This document shows positions 16,639-23,820 of a DNA stretch of 56,404 nt, piece after piece. Each line of letters opens with the position of its first letter. Positions within the stretch are counted from its first letter, which is position 1. Both the position numbers and the translations under genes were made by a program. Under the pieces are notes generated by a model. It ran no database searches, was not told where the DNA came from, and was given only the letters and a program-made list of their open reading frames with translations. The stretch is from Ferruginibacter sp. (GTDB taxonomy: Bacteria; Bacteroidota; Bacteroidia; Chitinophagales; Chitinophagaceae): NCBI GenBank assembly GCA_025963635.1, contig JAOQAK010000022.1, positions 1 through 56,404 on the forward strand, read 5' to 3'.

Positions 16639-17205
16639 ATGTATAAAATCAAAATCATTACGTCAACCACAAGAGAAGGAAGAAAGGGAATTGCTGTTGC
16701 AAATTGGATTACCGAAATGGCCAGGCAAACTAATACTTTTGAGGTTGAGCTATTGGATTTGGCTAGAGTAAATCTGCCGTTTATGGATGAGCCAAATCAT
16801 CCTAGGCTACAACAGTATAAACACGCGCATACCAAAGATTGGAGCGCAAAGATCAGTGAAGCAGATGCTTTCATTTTCGTTTTAGCCGAATACAATTTTG
16901 CTTTCCCGGCACCAATAAAAAATGCTATTGATTATTTATTTAATGAATGGAAATATAAACCGGTTGCCTTTGTAAGTTATGGTGGAGTATCCGGTGGTTT
17001 GCGATCAACACAAATGCTAAAACAGGTTGTAGCGGCGGTCTACATGACGGCAATAGTAGACCAAGTTATTCTTCCCTTCTTTGGAAAACATATTGACGAT
17101 AAAGGCATATTTGTACCAGACGAATTAATATCAAAGTCAGCAGATGCCATGCTCAAAGAGCTTGAACGATGTACCGAAGGTTTAAAAGGTATGCGTACAA
17201 AATAA
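16639..17205 (+). CDS. NADPH-dependent FMN reductase family protein
   Basis: 188 residues with the flavodoxin-like fold: phosphate-binding loop ITSTTREGRKGIAVANW (residues 6-22), AEYNFAFPAPIKNAIDYL near 88-105 (family SPxxKNAID motif), and FVSYGGVSGGLRSTQML near 116-132. Relatives reduce quinones, azo compounds, chromate or FMN. Last gene of the YceI operon, 25 bases after pirin; a two-electron quinone reductase here fits the ring-cleavage dioxygenase and esterase upstream. Confidence 0.88.
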   Translation: MYKIKIITSTTREGRKGIAVANWITEMARQTNTFEVELLDLARVNLPFMDEPNHPRLQQYKHAHTKDWSAKISEADAFIFVLAEYNFAFPAPIKNAIDYLFNEWKYKPVAFVSYGGVSGGLRSTQMLKQVVAAVYMTAIVDQVILPFFGKHIDDKGIFVPDELISKSADAMLKELERCTEGLKGMRTK

Positions 17206-17718
17206 TTGTTAGCAACTCATCGTGCAGTAAGCTACTTCGAAAACTTTGTTTTATGTGACCAGCAGCAGAACTTCTTTTAGCTTTGATTGCGTTACGCACA
17301 TGTAGGTTCTGTAACTCTATGGAGCAGAATACATCAAAACTACAATCGAGCATTTTCAGCTGGTTTATCGGTATGGTTCTATCGCTTGCAGGTTTCGTGT
17401 TTATAATATCGGTGTTCGGGGTTTTTGCATGTTTGCAGGTATTTCCAGTTTGTTAGCGATCTCCCTTTTTAGGAGGCTTTTATCGTTTTAACTGAGTGAT
17501 AAGTGACATTGTTTTAATTAATCACCTTAAGCTCGCTCCGTACTTTAGAGACACACACTTACTTTATTACCCCTATCAAATGCTTGTAAACTTCTCATGC
17601 CACCTTCTCAATACGCTGCGTTCGTTCCGTAATCTCCACTTCCTTTCTCATATCGAAGATACCAATCCAATCAACTCGTTCTCCTATACCTCACCGGCGG
17701 CATCACGAAAGCTAAACT
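17206..17718. other. Region without a recognised gene; one hydrophobic mini-ORF
   Basis: About 510 bases between the FMN reductase and a decayed AraC gene. Plus strand 17319-17456 could encode 45 residues, starting MEQNTSKLQSSIFSWFIGMV and strongly hydrophobic to residue ~42, but it has no ribosome binding site and no family I recognise. The rest (17460-17718) shows neither coding character nor hairpins. It may be decayed DNA linked to the broken neighbour. Confidence 0.3.
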
Positions 17719-18020
17719 ATGCCAAACAAGAATATACGTTCAATTTCAGAGTTCAATAATGAATTAAAGCTAAAGGGCTTCAATGTGTTCCAAATAGAAA
17801 GCGTTGGCAATGCAAGCCGTATTTATAGCAGGAAAGATCTTATAAAATTTGCCTGACAACAGGCAAGAGCATCATTCATTATGCCGACAAAACTTTTGAT
17901 GCAGAAGGAACTCAGCGAAGCAAAAGCATTGTTACAGCATACGGATTGGAACATTTCAGATATTGCCTATGCACTTGGTTTTGAATATTCCACCTACTTC
18001 AATAACTTCTTCAAAAAATT
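17719..18020 (+). pseudogene. AraC family regulator with internal deletion and frameshifts
   Basis: Begins PNKNIRSISEFNNELKLKGF and NVFQIE..., an AraC-type N-terminus; the frame then hits TGA at ~17855, but a shifted frame continues KICLTTGKSIIHYADKTFDA, and a third frame carries the C-terminal HTH KELSEAKALLQHTDWNISDI followed by AYALGFEYSTYFNNFFKK. About 170 residues between TFDAEG and KELSEA are missing, as are the last residues after FFKK. Clearly non-functional. It lies directly upstream of the acetyltransferase gene. Confidence 0.85.
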
Positions 18021-18146
18021 AGTGGCACTAATTCAAAGTCATTATGGACACAAGAGGTTTGAAATTCTTAATAATTAGTTTGATAATCGTTACCTGCACA
18101 GGCAAAGTCGGCAATACTTTTGTGGTAAATTATCAAGTGAGTGAAA

Positions 18147-18731
18147 ATGAACAATACAGAACTACAAAACATTGGCAATAAAGACATTTTTGACAGAATG
18201 CGTTCAGGCGAACCTATTCGATTGGATGATACCGAATATTCAAAAATCCAGTGGGTAGTTAACCAAACCATACAACTGAACGCAAAGCTTAATACTTCCG
18301 AAGACCTTGAACTGATAAGAAGAAATCTGGGCGAAATAACCGGTGCAGAAATAGATGCCTCAACAACAGTATTTGTTCCCTTTTATACCAATTTTGGTAG
18401 GTTTACCACTATAGGCAAAAACGTATTTATCAATCATGCCTGCACATTTTTGGATATGGGCGGAATTACAATTGAAGATGATGTATTGATTGGTCCAAAA
18501 GTTAACCTTATAACAGAAAATCATCCATTAAACCCCGCTGACAGAAGAGCTCTTATTTGTAAGCCAATATTAATTAAACGCAATGCCTGGATTGGTGCGG
18601 CAGCCACAATTTTGCCAGGAGTTACCATTGGTGAAAATGCTGTAGTGGCAGCAGGTGCAGTGGTTACGGCTGATGTTGCCGCAAATACTATTGTAGGTGG
18701 TATTCCTGCAAAGCACCTTAAGGATATTTGA
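18147..18731 (+). CDS. Sugar O-acetyltransferase, left-handed beta-helix (maltose/galactoside type)
   Basis: 194 residues from ATG 18147 (a GTG two codons earlier is possible). N-terminal helical Mac domain (DIFDRMRSGEPIRLDDTEYS), then hexapeptide repeats: IGKNVFINHACTFLDMGGIT, IEDDVLIGPKVNLITENHPL with catalytic His, IGAAATILPGVTIGENAVVA, VVGGIPAKHL end. Uses acetyl-CoA to acetylate a sugar hydroxyl. Cytoplasmic. First of a run of genes to 23116 that are close together on the plus strand. Confidence 0.92.
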   Translation: MNNTELQNIGNKDIFDRMRSGEPIRLDDTEYSKIQWVVNQTIQLNAKLNTSEDLELIRRNLGEITGAEIDASTTVFVPFYTNFGRFTTIGKNVFINHACTFLDMGGITIEDDVLIGPKVNLITENHPLNPADRRALICKPILIKRNAWIGAAATILPGVTIGENAVVAAGAVVTADVAANTIVGGIPAKHLKDI

Positions 18732-18747
18732 GTAAAAACGGAACATT

Positions 18748-19212
18748 ATGAAACCTATAATCACATTCTTAGCCTGGTTAATCTGTATTCAACTCTTTGC
18801 CTGTAATAAAAATAATAAACCGACAAGTAGCTCCAAAAATATTTCAGATACAAGCAGTATGAAAATGAAAATAACTATCGGCAGCAATACATTTAATGCT
18901 ACAGTACTTAACAATGCAACAGCAATTGCTTTCAAAGCGAAGCTGCCTTTCACACTCAATATGAAAGAGTTAAATGGGAACGAAAAGTTTTTTGATTTGT
19001 CTGATAATTTGCCCGCTAATGCATCAAACCCCGGAACGATACAAGCAGGAGATTTAATGTTGTATGGTGATAACACATTAGTGCTTTTTTATAAAACATT
19101 TTCAACTCCCTATAACTATACAAGGCTTGCGCGGATTGATGATCCTTCGGGATTGGCTGCTGCATTGGGTTCAGGAAACATAACGGTAATCCTTGAAATA
19201 AATGAAAACTAA
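18748..19212 (+). CDS. Cyclophilin-like fold lipoprotein
   Basis: 154 residues. Lipoprotein signal with lipobox LFAC (Cys19), a Ser/Asn/Lys linker, then MKMKITIGSNTFNATVLNN, TAIAFKAKLPFTLNMKELNG, YGDNTLVLFYKTFSTPYNYT and RLARIDD, the cyclophilin-like beta-barrel of TM1367 type (PF18050). Lacks the active site of peptidyl-prolyl isomerases; function unknown. In this organism type it often accompanies cupin, AKR and CMD genes, as here. 16 bases after the acetyltransferase. Confidence 0.85.
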   Translation: MKPIITFLAWLICIQLFACNKNNKPTSSSKNISDTSSMKMKITIGSNTFNATVLNNATAIAFKAKLPFTLNMKELNGNEKFFDLSDNLPANASNPGTIQAGDLMLYGDNTLVLFYKTFSTPYNYTRLARIDDPSGLAAALGSGNITVILEINEN

Positions 19213-19230
19213 TAAAGTAAAATATTTAAA

Positions 19231-19724
19231 ATGGCACTAACACAAAAACGAACGGCATTGATGCTAATTACCTGTATTGCTTTATTTGCAACCGCTTGTA
19301 AAAACAATCAGAATCAGTTGAATATGACAAAGGACAATCTCTTCCAAAAGGGAGAAAAATTAGGAAACGAATATTTCACAGGAAATGCATTCTTAAAGCC
19401 ATTGTTGGCTAAAGACAAGAACAATGAATTTACAGTTGGTAGTGTAACTTTTGAGCCCGGCGCAAGAACGATTTGGCATACCCTAAAGGGCAGGTTTTAA
19501 TAGTAACCGAAGGGGAAGGTTTTTACCAGGAAAAAGGCAAACCTGCACAGGCGTTAAAAAAAGGCGATGTAGTAAACGTTCCGGAAAATACAGAGCATTG
19601 GCATGGTGCATCAGCTACAAGCACACTCGTTCATATTGCTATTACCAATTATAATGGAGATGAAAATGTAGTATGGCTGAAACCAGTAAGCGATGCACAA
19701 TATAAGGAGGTTGATAAGAGATAA
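19231..19724 (+). pseudogene. Cupin lipoprotein broken by a frameshift
   Basis: First frame: MALTQKRTALMLITCIALFA with lipobox ATAC, then EKLGNEYFTGNAFLKPLLAK and FEPGARTIWHT, then off-frame to a stop at 19500. The neighbouring frame resumes KGQVLIVTEGEGFYQEKGKP, GDVVNVPENTEHWHGASA and runs to 19724. The expected junction is WHTHPKGQ; about 4 bases are missing at ~19482, which also removes the second metal-binding His. Homologous to the intact cupin at 22706. Probably inactive unless the reading is a sequencing error. Confidence 0.8.
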
Positions 19725-19736
19725 GGAATAACAACT

Positions 19737-20471
19737 ATGAACAGCAACATCTTTTTAAACTGGATACTAGTATTCGTTTTAATTATAAACGTGAAAACAA
19801 TGAATGCACAAGATAACATACCTGCAAACCAGTCTTTGAATGCTCATCAGCAAAGTATAGTAAGCATTTCAGCATTAACAGCCGTTGGCGATTTAGAGCA
19901 CCTGAAAAGCGAATTGAACACAGGGCTTGATGCCGGGCTTACCATCAACGAAATAAAAGAAGTGTTGGTACAGCTTTATGCTTATTGTGGTTTCCCACGA
20001 AGCCTGAACGCCATTAATACTTTTATGAAAGTTTTAGAAGAAAGAAAATCAAAAGGTATAACGGATGTAGAAGGCAACCAAGCTTCGCCGATTACTAGCA
20101 CTGCAAACAAATACGAAACGGGAAAGAAAACTTTGCAAGCGCTTACAGGACAGGAAGAAAAAGGACCTAAAACCGGAGCCAATGCCTTTGCGCCCGCTAT
20201 CGATACTTTTTTGAAAGAACATCTTTTTGCCGACATATTCAGCCGTGATGTACTTACACATCAACAGCGTGAATTGGCAACCATTTCAGTGCTTTCATCG
20301 CTGGAAGGTGTATCATCACAGCTTCAGTTTCACTTGGCAGTGGGGATGAATATAGGTCTAACAGAAAGCCAGTTGAAGCAGGTCTTCTCGCTGATAGAAA
20401 CACATATTGGAAAGAAACTGGCAGAAACAGCGAAAAATGTTTTGTTGAAAATGGGCGATAAAAAACTGTAA
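19737..20471 (+). CDS. Exported carboxymuconolactone decarboxylase family protein, two fused domains
   Basis: 244 residues: an N-terminal hydrophobic segment (NSNIFLNWILVFVLIINVKT, cleavage near MNAQ at ~24), then the same two CMD units as the 8645 protein (ISALTAVGDLEHLKSELNTG, YAYCGFPRSLNAINTF, ADIFSRDVLTHQQRELATIS). The two paralogues share most residues over 200 positions but only this one carries an export signal. Starts 13 bases after the broken cupin gene. Reaction unknown. Confidence 0.88.
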   Translation: MNSNIFLNWILVFVLIINVKTMNAQDNIPANQSLNAHQQSIVSISALTAVGDLEHLKSELNTGLDAGLTINEIKEVLVQLYAYCGFPRSLNAINTFMKVLEERKSKGITDVEGNQASPITSTANKYETGKKTLQALTGQEEKGPKTGANAFAPAIDTFLKEHLFADIFSRDVLTHQQRELATISVLSSLEGVSSQLQFHLAVGMNIGLTESQLKQVFSLIETHIGKKLAETAKNVLLKMGDKKL

Positions 20472-20506
20472 GCAAACATTATTAAAAGAACCTAAAAATA
20501 TAAAGA

Positions 20507-21736
20507 ATGGAAAATAATAAAAGTAATGAAAACAATAGTAAAAGAGGAATAGGCAGAAGAGGTTTTCTCACTTCATCAGTATTGTCTACTGCTGGTTTTG
20601 TTGCGGGAAGTGCCTTTCTTACTCCCTTCGCAGATGCACAAAAAAGTAAAACAAGTGCTACAATAATGAACAACAAAAATGGTCAGGGACCTTTTCCCAC
20701 TAAAGGAATGGCAGCCTACTCTCCCGAAGGGCCTCTTAAAATAATGGATTTTGAACGCAGAGCTTTAGGACCAAAAGATGTAGCAATCAAGCTGCATTAT
20801 TGTGGTGTCTGTCACTCCGATATTCATACAATACATGAAGACTGGGGAAAAGTACAGTTCCCTCAGATTGTAGGTCATGAACTTGCCGGTGAGGTGGTCA
20901 ATGTCGGCTCAAGCGTCAGCAAATTTGTTGTAGGTGCACGGGTTGGTGTAGGCACAATGGTTAATTCATGCCGCCATTGCTCCGAATGCCAATCCGGACA
21001 TGAGAATTATTGCCTGAATGGAAATACCCAGACATACGCTTCAAAAGACAAGGATGGCTCGATTACCCAGGGCGGTTACTCCACTTTTGTTGTAGTGGAT
21101 GAAGATTTCGTTATCAATATTCCTGCTGCAATGGACCTGGCAGAAGCCGGACCGCTTTTATGTGCCGGTATCACGGTTTATTCCCCCCTTCGTCATTGGG
21201 GTGTAACAACAGGAATGAAAGTGGCTATTCTTGGTATGGGCGGATTGGGGCATATCGCAGTTAAACTTGCCAAAACATTAGGTGCGGAAGTAACCGTCTT
21301 TACCACATCTCCTGATAAGGTCGCTGATGCAAAACGATTTGGTGCAACAAATGTTGTCATCAATAAAGAAGGTGCTGATTATTCCAGCTATAATCACACT
21401 TTTGATTTCGCCTTGGACACCATTCCTTACAAGCACAACATGAAACCTTTTATTCCTCTGCTTAAACGTGATGCAACTTATTGTCGTGTTGGTGTAGGCA
21501 AGGTGAGTGACGACATTGAGGCCGGACAAATGAGCCTTGTTGGGTTTAGGAATGCCATCGCCGGGTCAAACACGGGCGGAATACGTGAAACACAGGATAT
21601 GATTAATTTCTGTGCCCTGAATAATATAAAACCGGAAATCATAAAAATCCCGATGAATGGAATCAATGATGCCTGGAAAAAGGTAGTCGATAAAAAAGCC
21701 CGTTATCGTTACGTTCTTGATGTTCAATCGGTTTAA
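20507..21736 (+). CDS. Zinc-dependent alcohol dehydrogenase (YahK/CAD type) with Tat signal
   Basis: 409 residues. The first ~45 residues hold a twin-arginine signal (GRRGFLTSSVLSTAGFVAGS, cleavage near FADAQ). Catalytic zinc ligands Cys in HYCGVCHSDIH (~105), His-Glu in GHELAGEV (~127), Cys ~220; structural zinc CRHCSECQSGHENYC (~160-175); NAD(P)-binding GMGGLGHIAVKLA (~243). The CAD/YahK group reduces aldehydes with NADPH in the cytoplasm, so a Tat signal is odd: either it is exported folded with cofactor, or the leader is a relic. 35 bases after CMD. Confidence 0.9.
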   Translation: MENNKSNENNSKRGIGRRGFLTSSVLSTAGFVAGSAFLTPFADAQKSKTSATIMNNKNGQGPFPTKGMAAYSPEGPLKIMDFERRALGPKDVAIKLHYCGVCHSDIHTIHEDWGKVQFPQIVGHELAGEVVNVGSSVSKFVVGARVGVGTMVNSCRHCSECQSGHENYCLNGNTQTYASKDKDGSITQGGYSTFVVVDEDFVINIPAAMDLAEAGPLLCAGITVYSPLRHWGVTTGMKVAILGMGGLGHIAVKLAKTLGAEVTVFTTSPDKVADAKRFGATNVVINKEGADYSSYNHTFDFALDTIPYKHNMKPFIPLLKRDATYCRVGVGKVSDDIEAGQMSLVGFRNAIAGSNTGGIRETQDMINFCALNNIKPEIIKIPMNGINDAWKKVVDKKARYRYVLDVQSV

Positions 21737-21804
21737 GCAGAGTTAAGTGATTGACAGTGCGGTAACAGTAGTTCCCGTTTATTTTAAACAAAAAATTGAA
21801 AAAT

Positions 21805-22665
21805 ATGATTTTAGAAGAAAAGTTCACGCTATCTAATGGCGTCACTATACCAAAACTTGGTCTTGGAATATGGTTCATAAATAACGAAGAAGTTGTACAG
21901 GCAGTGAAGGATGCTGCAAAAATTGGTTACCGGCATATTGATACAGCACAGGCATACGGAAATGAAACCGGTGTTGGAGAAGGAGTAAGAGGGTGTGGTA
22001 TAAGCAGAGAGAATATGTTTGTGACCACGAAACTTGCCGCTGAAGTGAAGTCATATAAAGAAGCTGTTGCATCAATTGATGCATCAATTAAAAGTTTAGG
22101 GCTCGTTTATATTGACATGATGATTATTCACAGTCCGAAACCGTGGGCAAAATTCCGGGAAACTGATGCTTACTTCGAAGGAAACCGTGAAGCCTGGGGA
22201 GCCCTTGAAGAAGCCTATAAAGCCGGAAAACTGCGTAGCATCGGGCTTTCAAATTTTGAAAAAGCAGATATTGATAATATCCTTGCATGCTGCACCGTAA
22301 AGCCTATGGTGAATCAGATATTGACACACATAAGCAATACGCCCAAAGAGCTGATTGAATATTGTCAACACAAAGACATCCTTGTAGAGGCTTATTCTCC
22401 CTTTGGTCACGGAGAATTATTCAAGAATCAGGAAGTAGCAGCAATAGCAGAAAAATATAAAGTTTCTGTATCGCAATTAGCCATACGTTACTGCCTGCAG
22501 CTTGACTTACTTCCATTACCCAAGACCGCTAATCTGCAGCACATGAAAACCAATGCAGAAGTTGATTTTGCTATCGATGAAGAGGATATGGAGTACTTAA
22601 AAAATATGCAGCCAATCGAGGATTATGGTGAGCACAGTAAATTCCCTGTATACGGCAAGAAATAA
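21805..22665 (+). CDS. Aldo/keto reductase (AKR5-like)
   Basis: 286 residues from ATG 21805; an upstream TTG is in frame but ATG fits AKR starts (MILEEKFTLSNGVTIPKLGL). Catalytic tetrad visible: Asp in HIDTAQAYGNE (~47), Tyr of the same motif (~52), Lys in TTKLAAEV (~77), His in MIIHSPKPW (~110). Cofactor site: LSNFEKADIDN, NQILTHI, and LPKTANLQHMKTN for NADPH phosphate. Reduces aldehydes or ketones. It ends 40 bases before the cupin gene. Confidence 0.92.
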   Translation: MILEEKFTLSNGVTIPKLGLGIWFINNEEVVQAVKDAAKIGYRHIDTAQAYGNETGVGEGVRGCGISRENMFVTTKLAAEVKSYKEAVASIDASIKSLGLVYIDMMIIHSPKPWAKFRETDAYFEGNREAWGALEEAYKAGKLRSIGLSNFEKADIDNILACCTVKPMVNQILTHISNTPKELIEYCQHKDILVEAYSPFGHGELFKNQEVAAIAEKYKVSVSQLAIRYCLQLDLLPLPKTANLQHMKTNAEVDFAIDEEDMEYLKNMQPIEDYGEHSKFPVYGKK

Positions 22666-22690
22666 GTTCAATCAGTTAATTTAAAAAATT

Positions 22691-22699
22691 AAGGGAGGT
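22691..22699 (+). promoter_or_regulatory. Strong Shine-Dalgarno sequence before the cupin gene
   Basis: AAGGGAGGT, 6 bases before ATG 22706. It is a near-perfect anti-16S match, of a strength rare in Bacteroidota, where most genes in this window have A-rich leaders without a purine block. Confidence 0.75.
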
Positions 22700-22705
22700 A
22701 TTAAA

Positions 22706-23116
22706 ATGGCAAAAAATGAAGAAGTTAAAAACGGGGTGATCTTCCCCGCAGGCGATAAAAATTCTTATGGACAATACTTTATTGGTCAAAGTTATCTTCA
22801 AATGTTAGTTGCTGACCCCAAAGTGAATGTTGGTGTTGGTAATGTGACCTTTGAACCAGGATGCAGAAATAACTGGCATATTCATCGTGACGGGTATCAA
22901 ATTTTATTAGTAACTGGTGGTGAAGGTTGGTACCAGGTTGAAGGGGAACCTGCTCAATTTTTAAAAGCCGGTGATGTTGTTGTTACCCATGATGGTGTAA
23001 AACATTGGCATGGGGCTACAAAAGACAGTTGGTTTCAACACATCGCAATCACTGCCGGTACACCAGAATGGTTGGAACCAGTCGATGATGAAACGTATGA
23101 TAAGGTACTTGACTAA
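22706..23116 (+). CDS. Cupin domain protein (carboxymuconolactone/AKR-associated)
   Basis: 136 residues, no signal peptide. Metal site in NNWHIHRDGYQILLVTGGEG (two His, Gln/Glu) and KHWHGATKDSW (His). Related to the broken lipoprotein cupin at 19231, with which it shares GEGxYQxxGxPAQ and GDVV. Proteins of this type are often encoded beside AKR and CMD genes in Clostridia and other anaerobes, where they are of unknown function. Its leader has a strong Shine-Dalgarno block, unlike neighbouring genes, suggesting transfer. Confidence 0.88.
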   Translation: MAKNEEVKNGVIFPAGDKNSYGQYFIGQSYLQMLVADPKVNVGVGNVTFEPGCRNNWHIHRDGYQILLVTGGEGWYQVEGEPAQFLKAGDVVVTHDGVKHWHGATKDSWFQHIAITAGTPEWLEPVDDETYDKVLD

Positions 23117-23820
23117 ACAAAAATATTTCGCCCGGGATGCTTCCCAGGCGCTGGGATGAGGCGTAGGTTTGTGCATTTGGTTTAAGTGCCGGGGCGTTGC
23201 TAAAGGAACAAGGTTGTTAAGCCATCAGTTGTTTAAAGCTGGTAGTTTTTTACGCATAAGTCTTGCCGGTATTAGCATCAATAGCAGAGTTGGCCGGGAA
23301 AATTAGTTTGTCTTGATATTAGGGCACCACAAGTTTTAATGGTGTAATGGTTATATTCAAAAGCCATCCGCGTTTAGAGGAGAAACACGACCGTTGATAC
23401 GCCTCAGTGATCCTTGTTCCACTTTTTTTATTTTTTTGGTCTCATTCGTTGGTTAAAGCTATGCGCTTTAGTGCAAGTTCTTTACTAATGCAAAAAGGTT
23501 GCTTGCAATAATATGGATAGTCTTGTTATTATTACCGGATATATATTGACTATGACACCAGAAATTCACCGGCACTAATATTCAGAAAAATCGCAAAGAA
23601 CATATAACAACACATTAGAGTGCGAAAGCCGCTCTTGTCAATACCCTATTAGCAATTGATAAATTACTGGCGGACTCTTCGAACACTTTATCACACGATC
23701 TTTATTCACTAAATAATCAATTTAATTCTTTAACGCTCAAAGGGATTCATTTAAAAAAAAACTGAAAGATTTTAATTTCTTCACTTATAGTAATAAATAA
23801 AATCCATAATCAAATCCAAA
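23117..23820. other. Non-coding region with one hairpin
   Basis: 704 bases. A stem at 23129-23150 (CGCCCGGGA with TCCCAGGCG, one mismatch) right after the cupin gene may be a terminator but has no T tract. Frame 23619-23765 is open for 48 codons (ALVNTLLAIDKLLADSSNTL) but starts after a TAG without a start codon; it could be a gene relic. Otherwise nothing. Confidence 0.45.

Noticed and set aside
23619..23765. 48-codon open frame with leucine-rich helix character
   Set aside because: No start codon (begins after TAG), no ribosome site; too little to call a gene or pseudogene.
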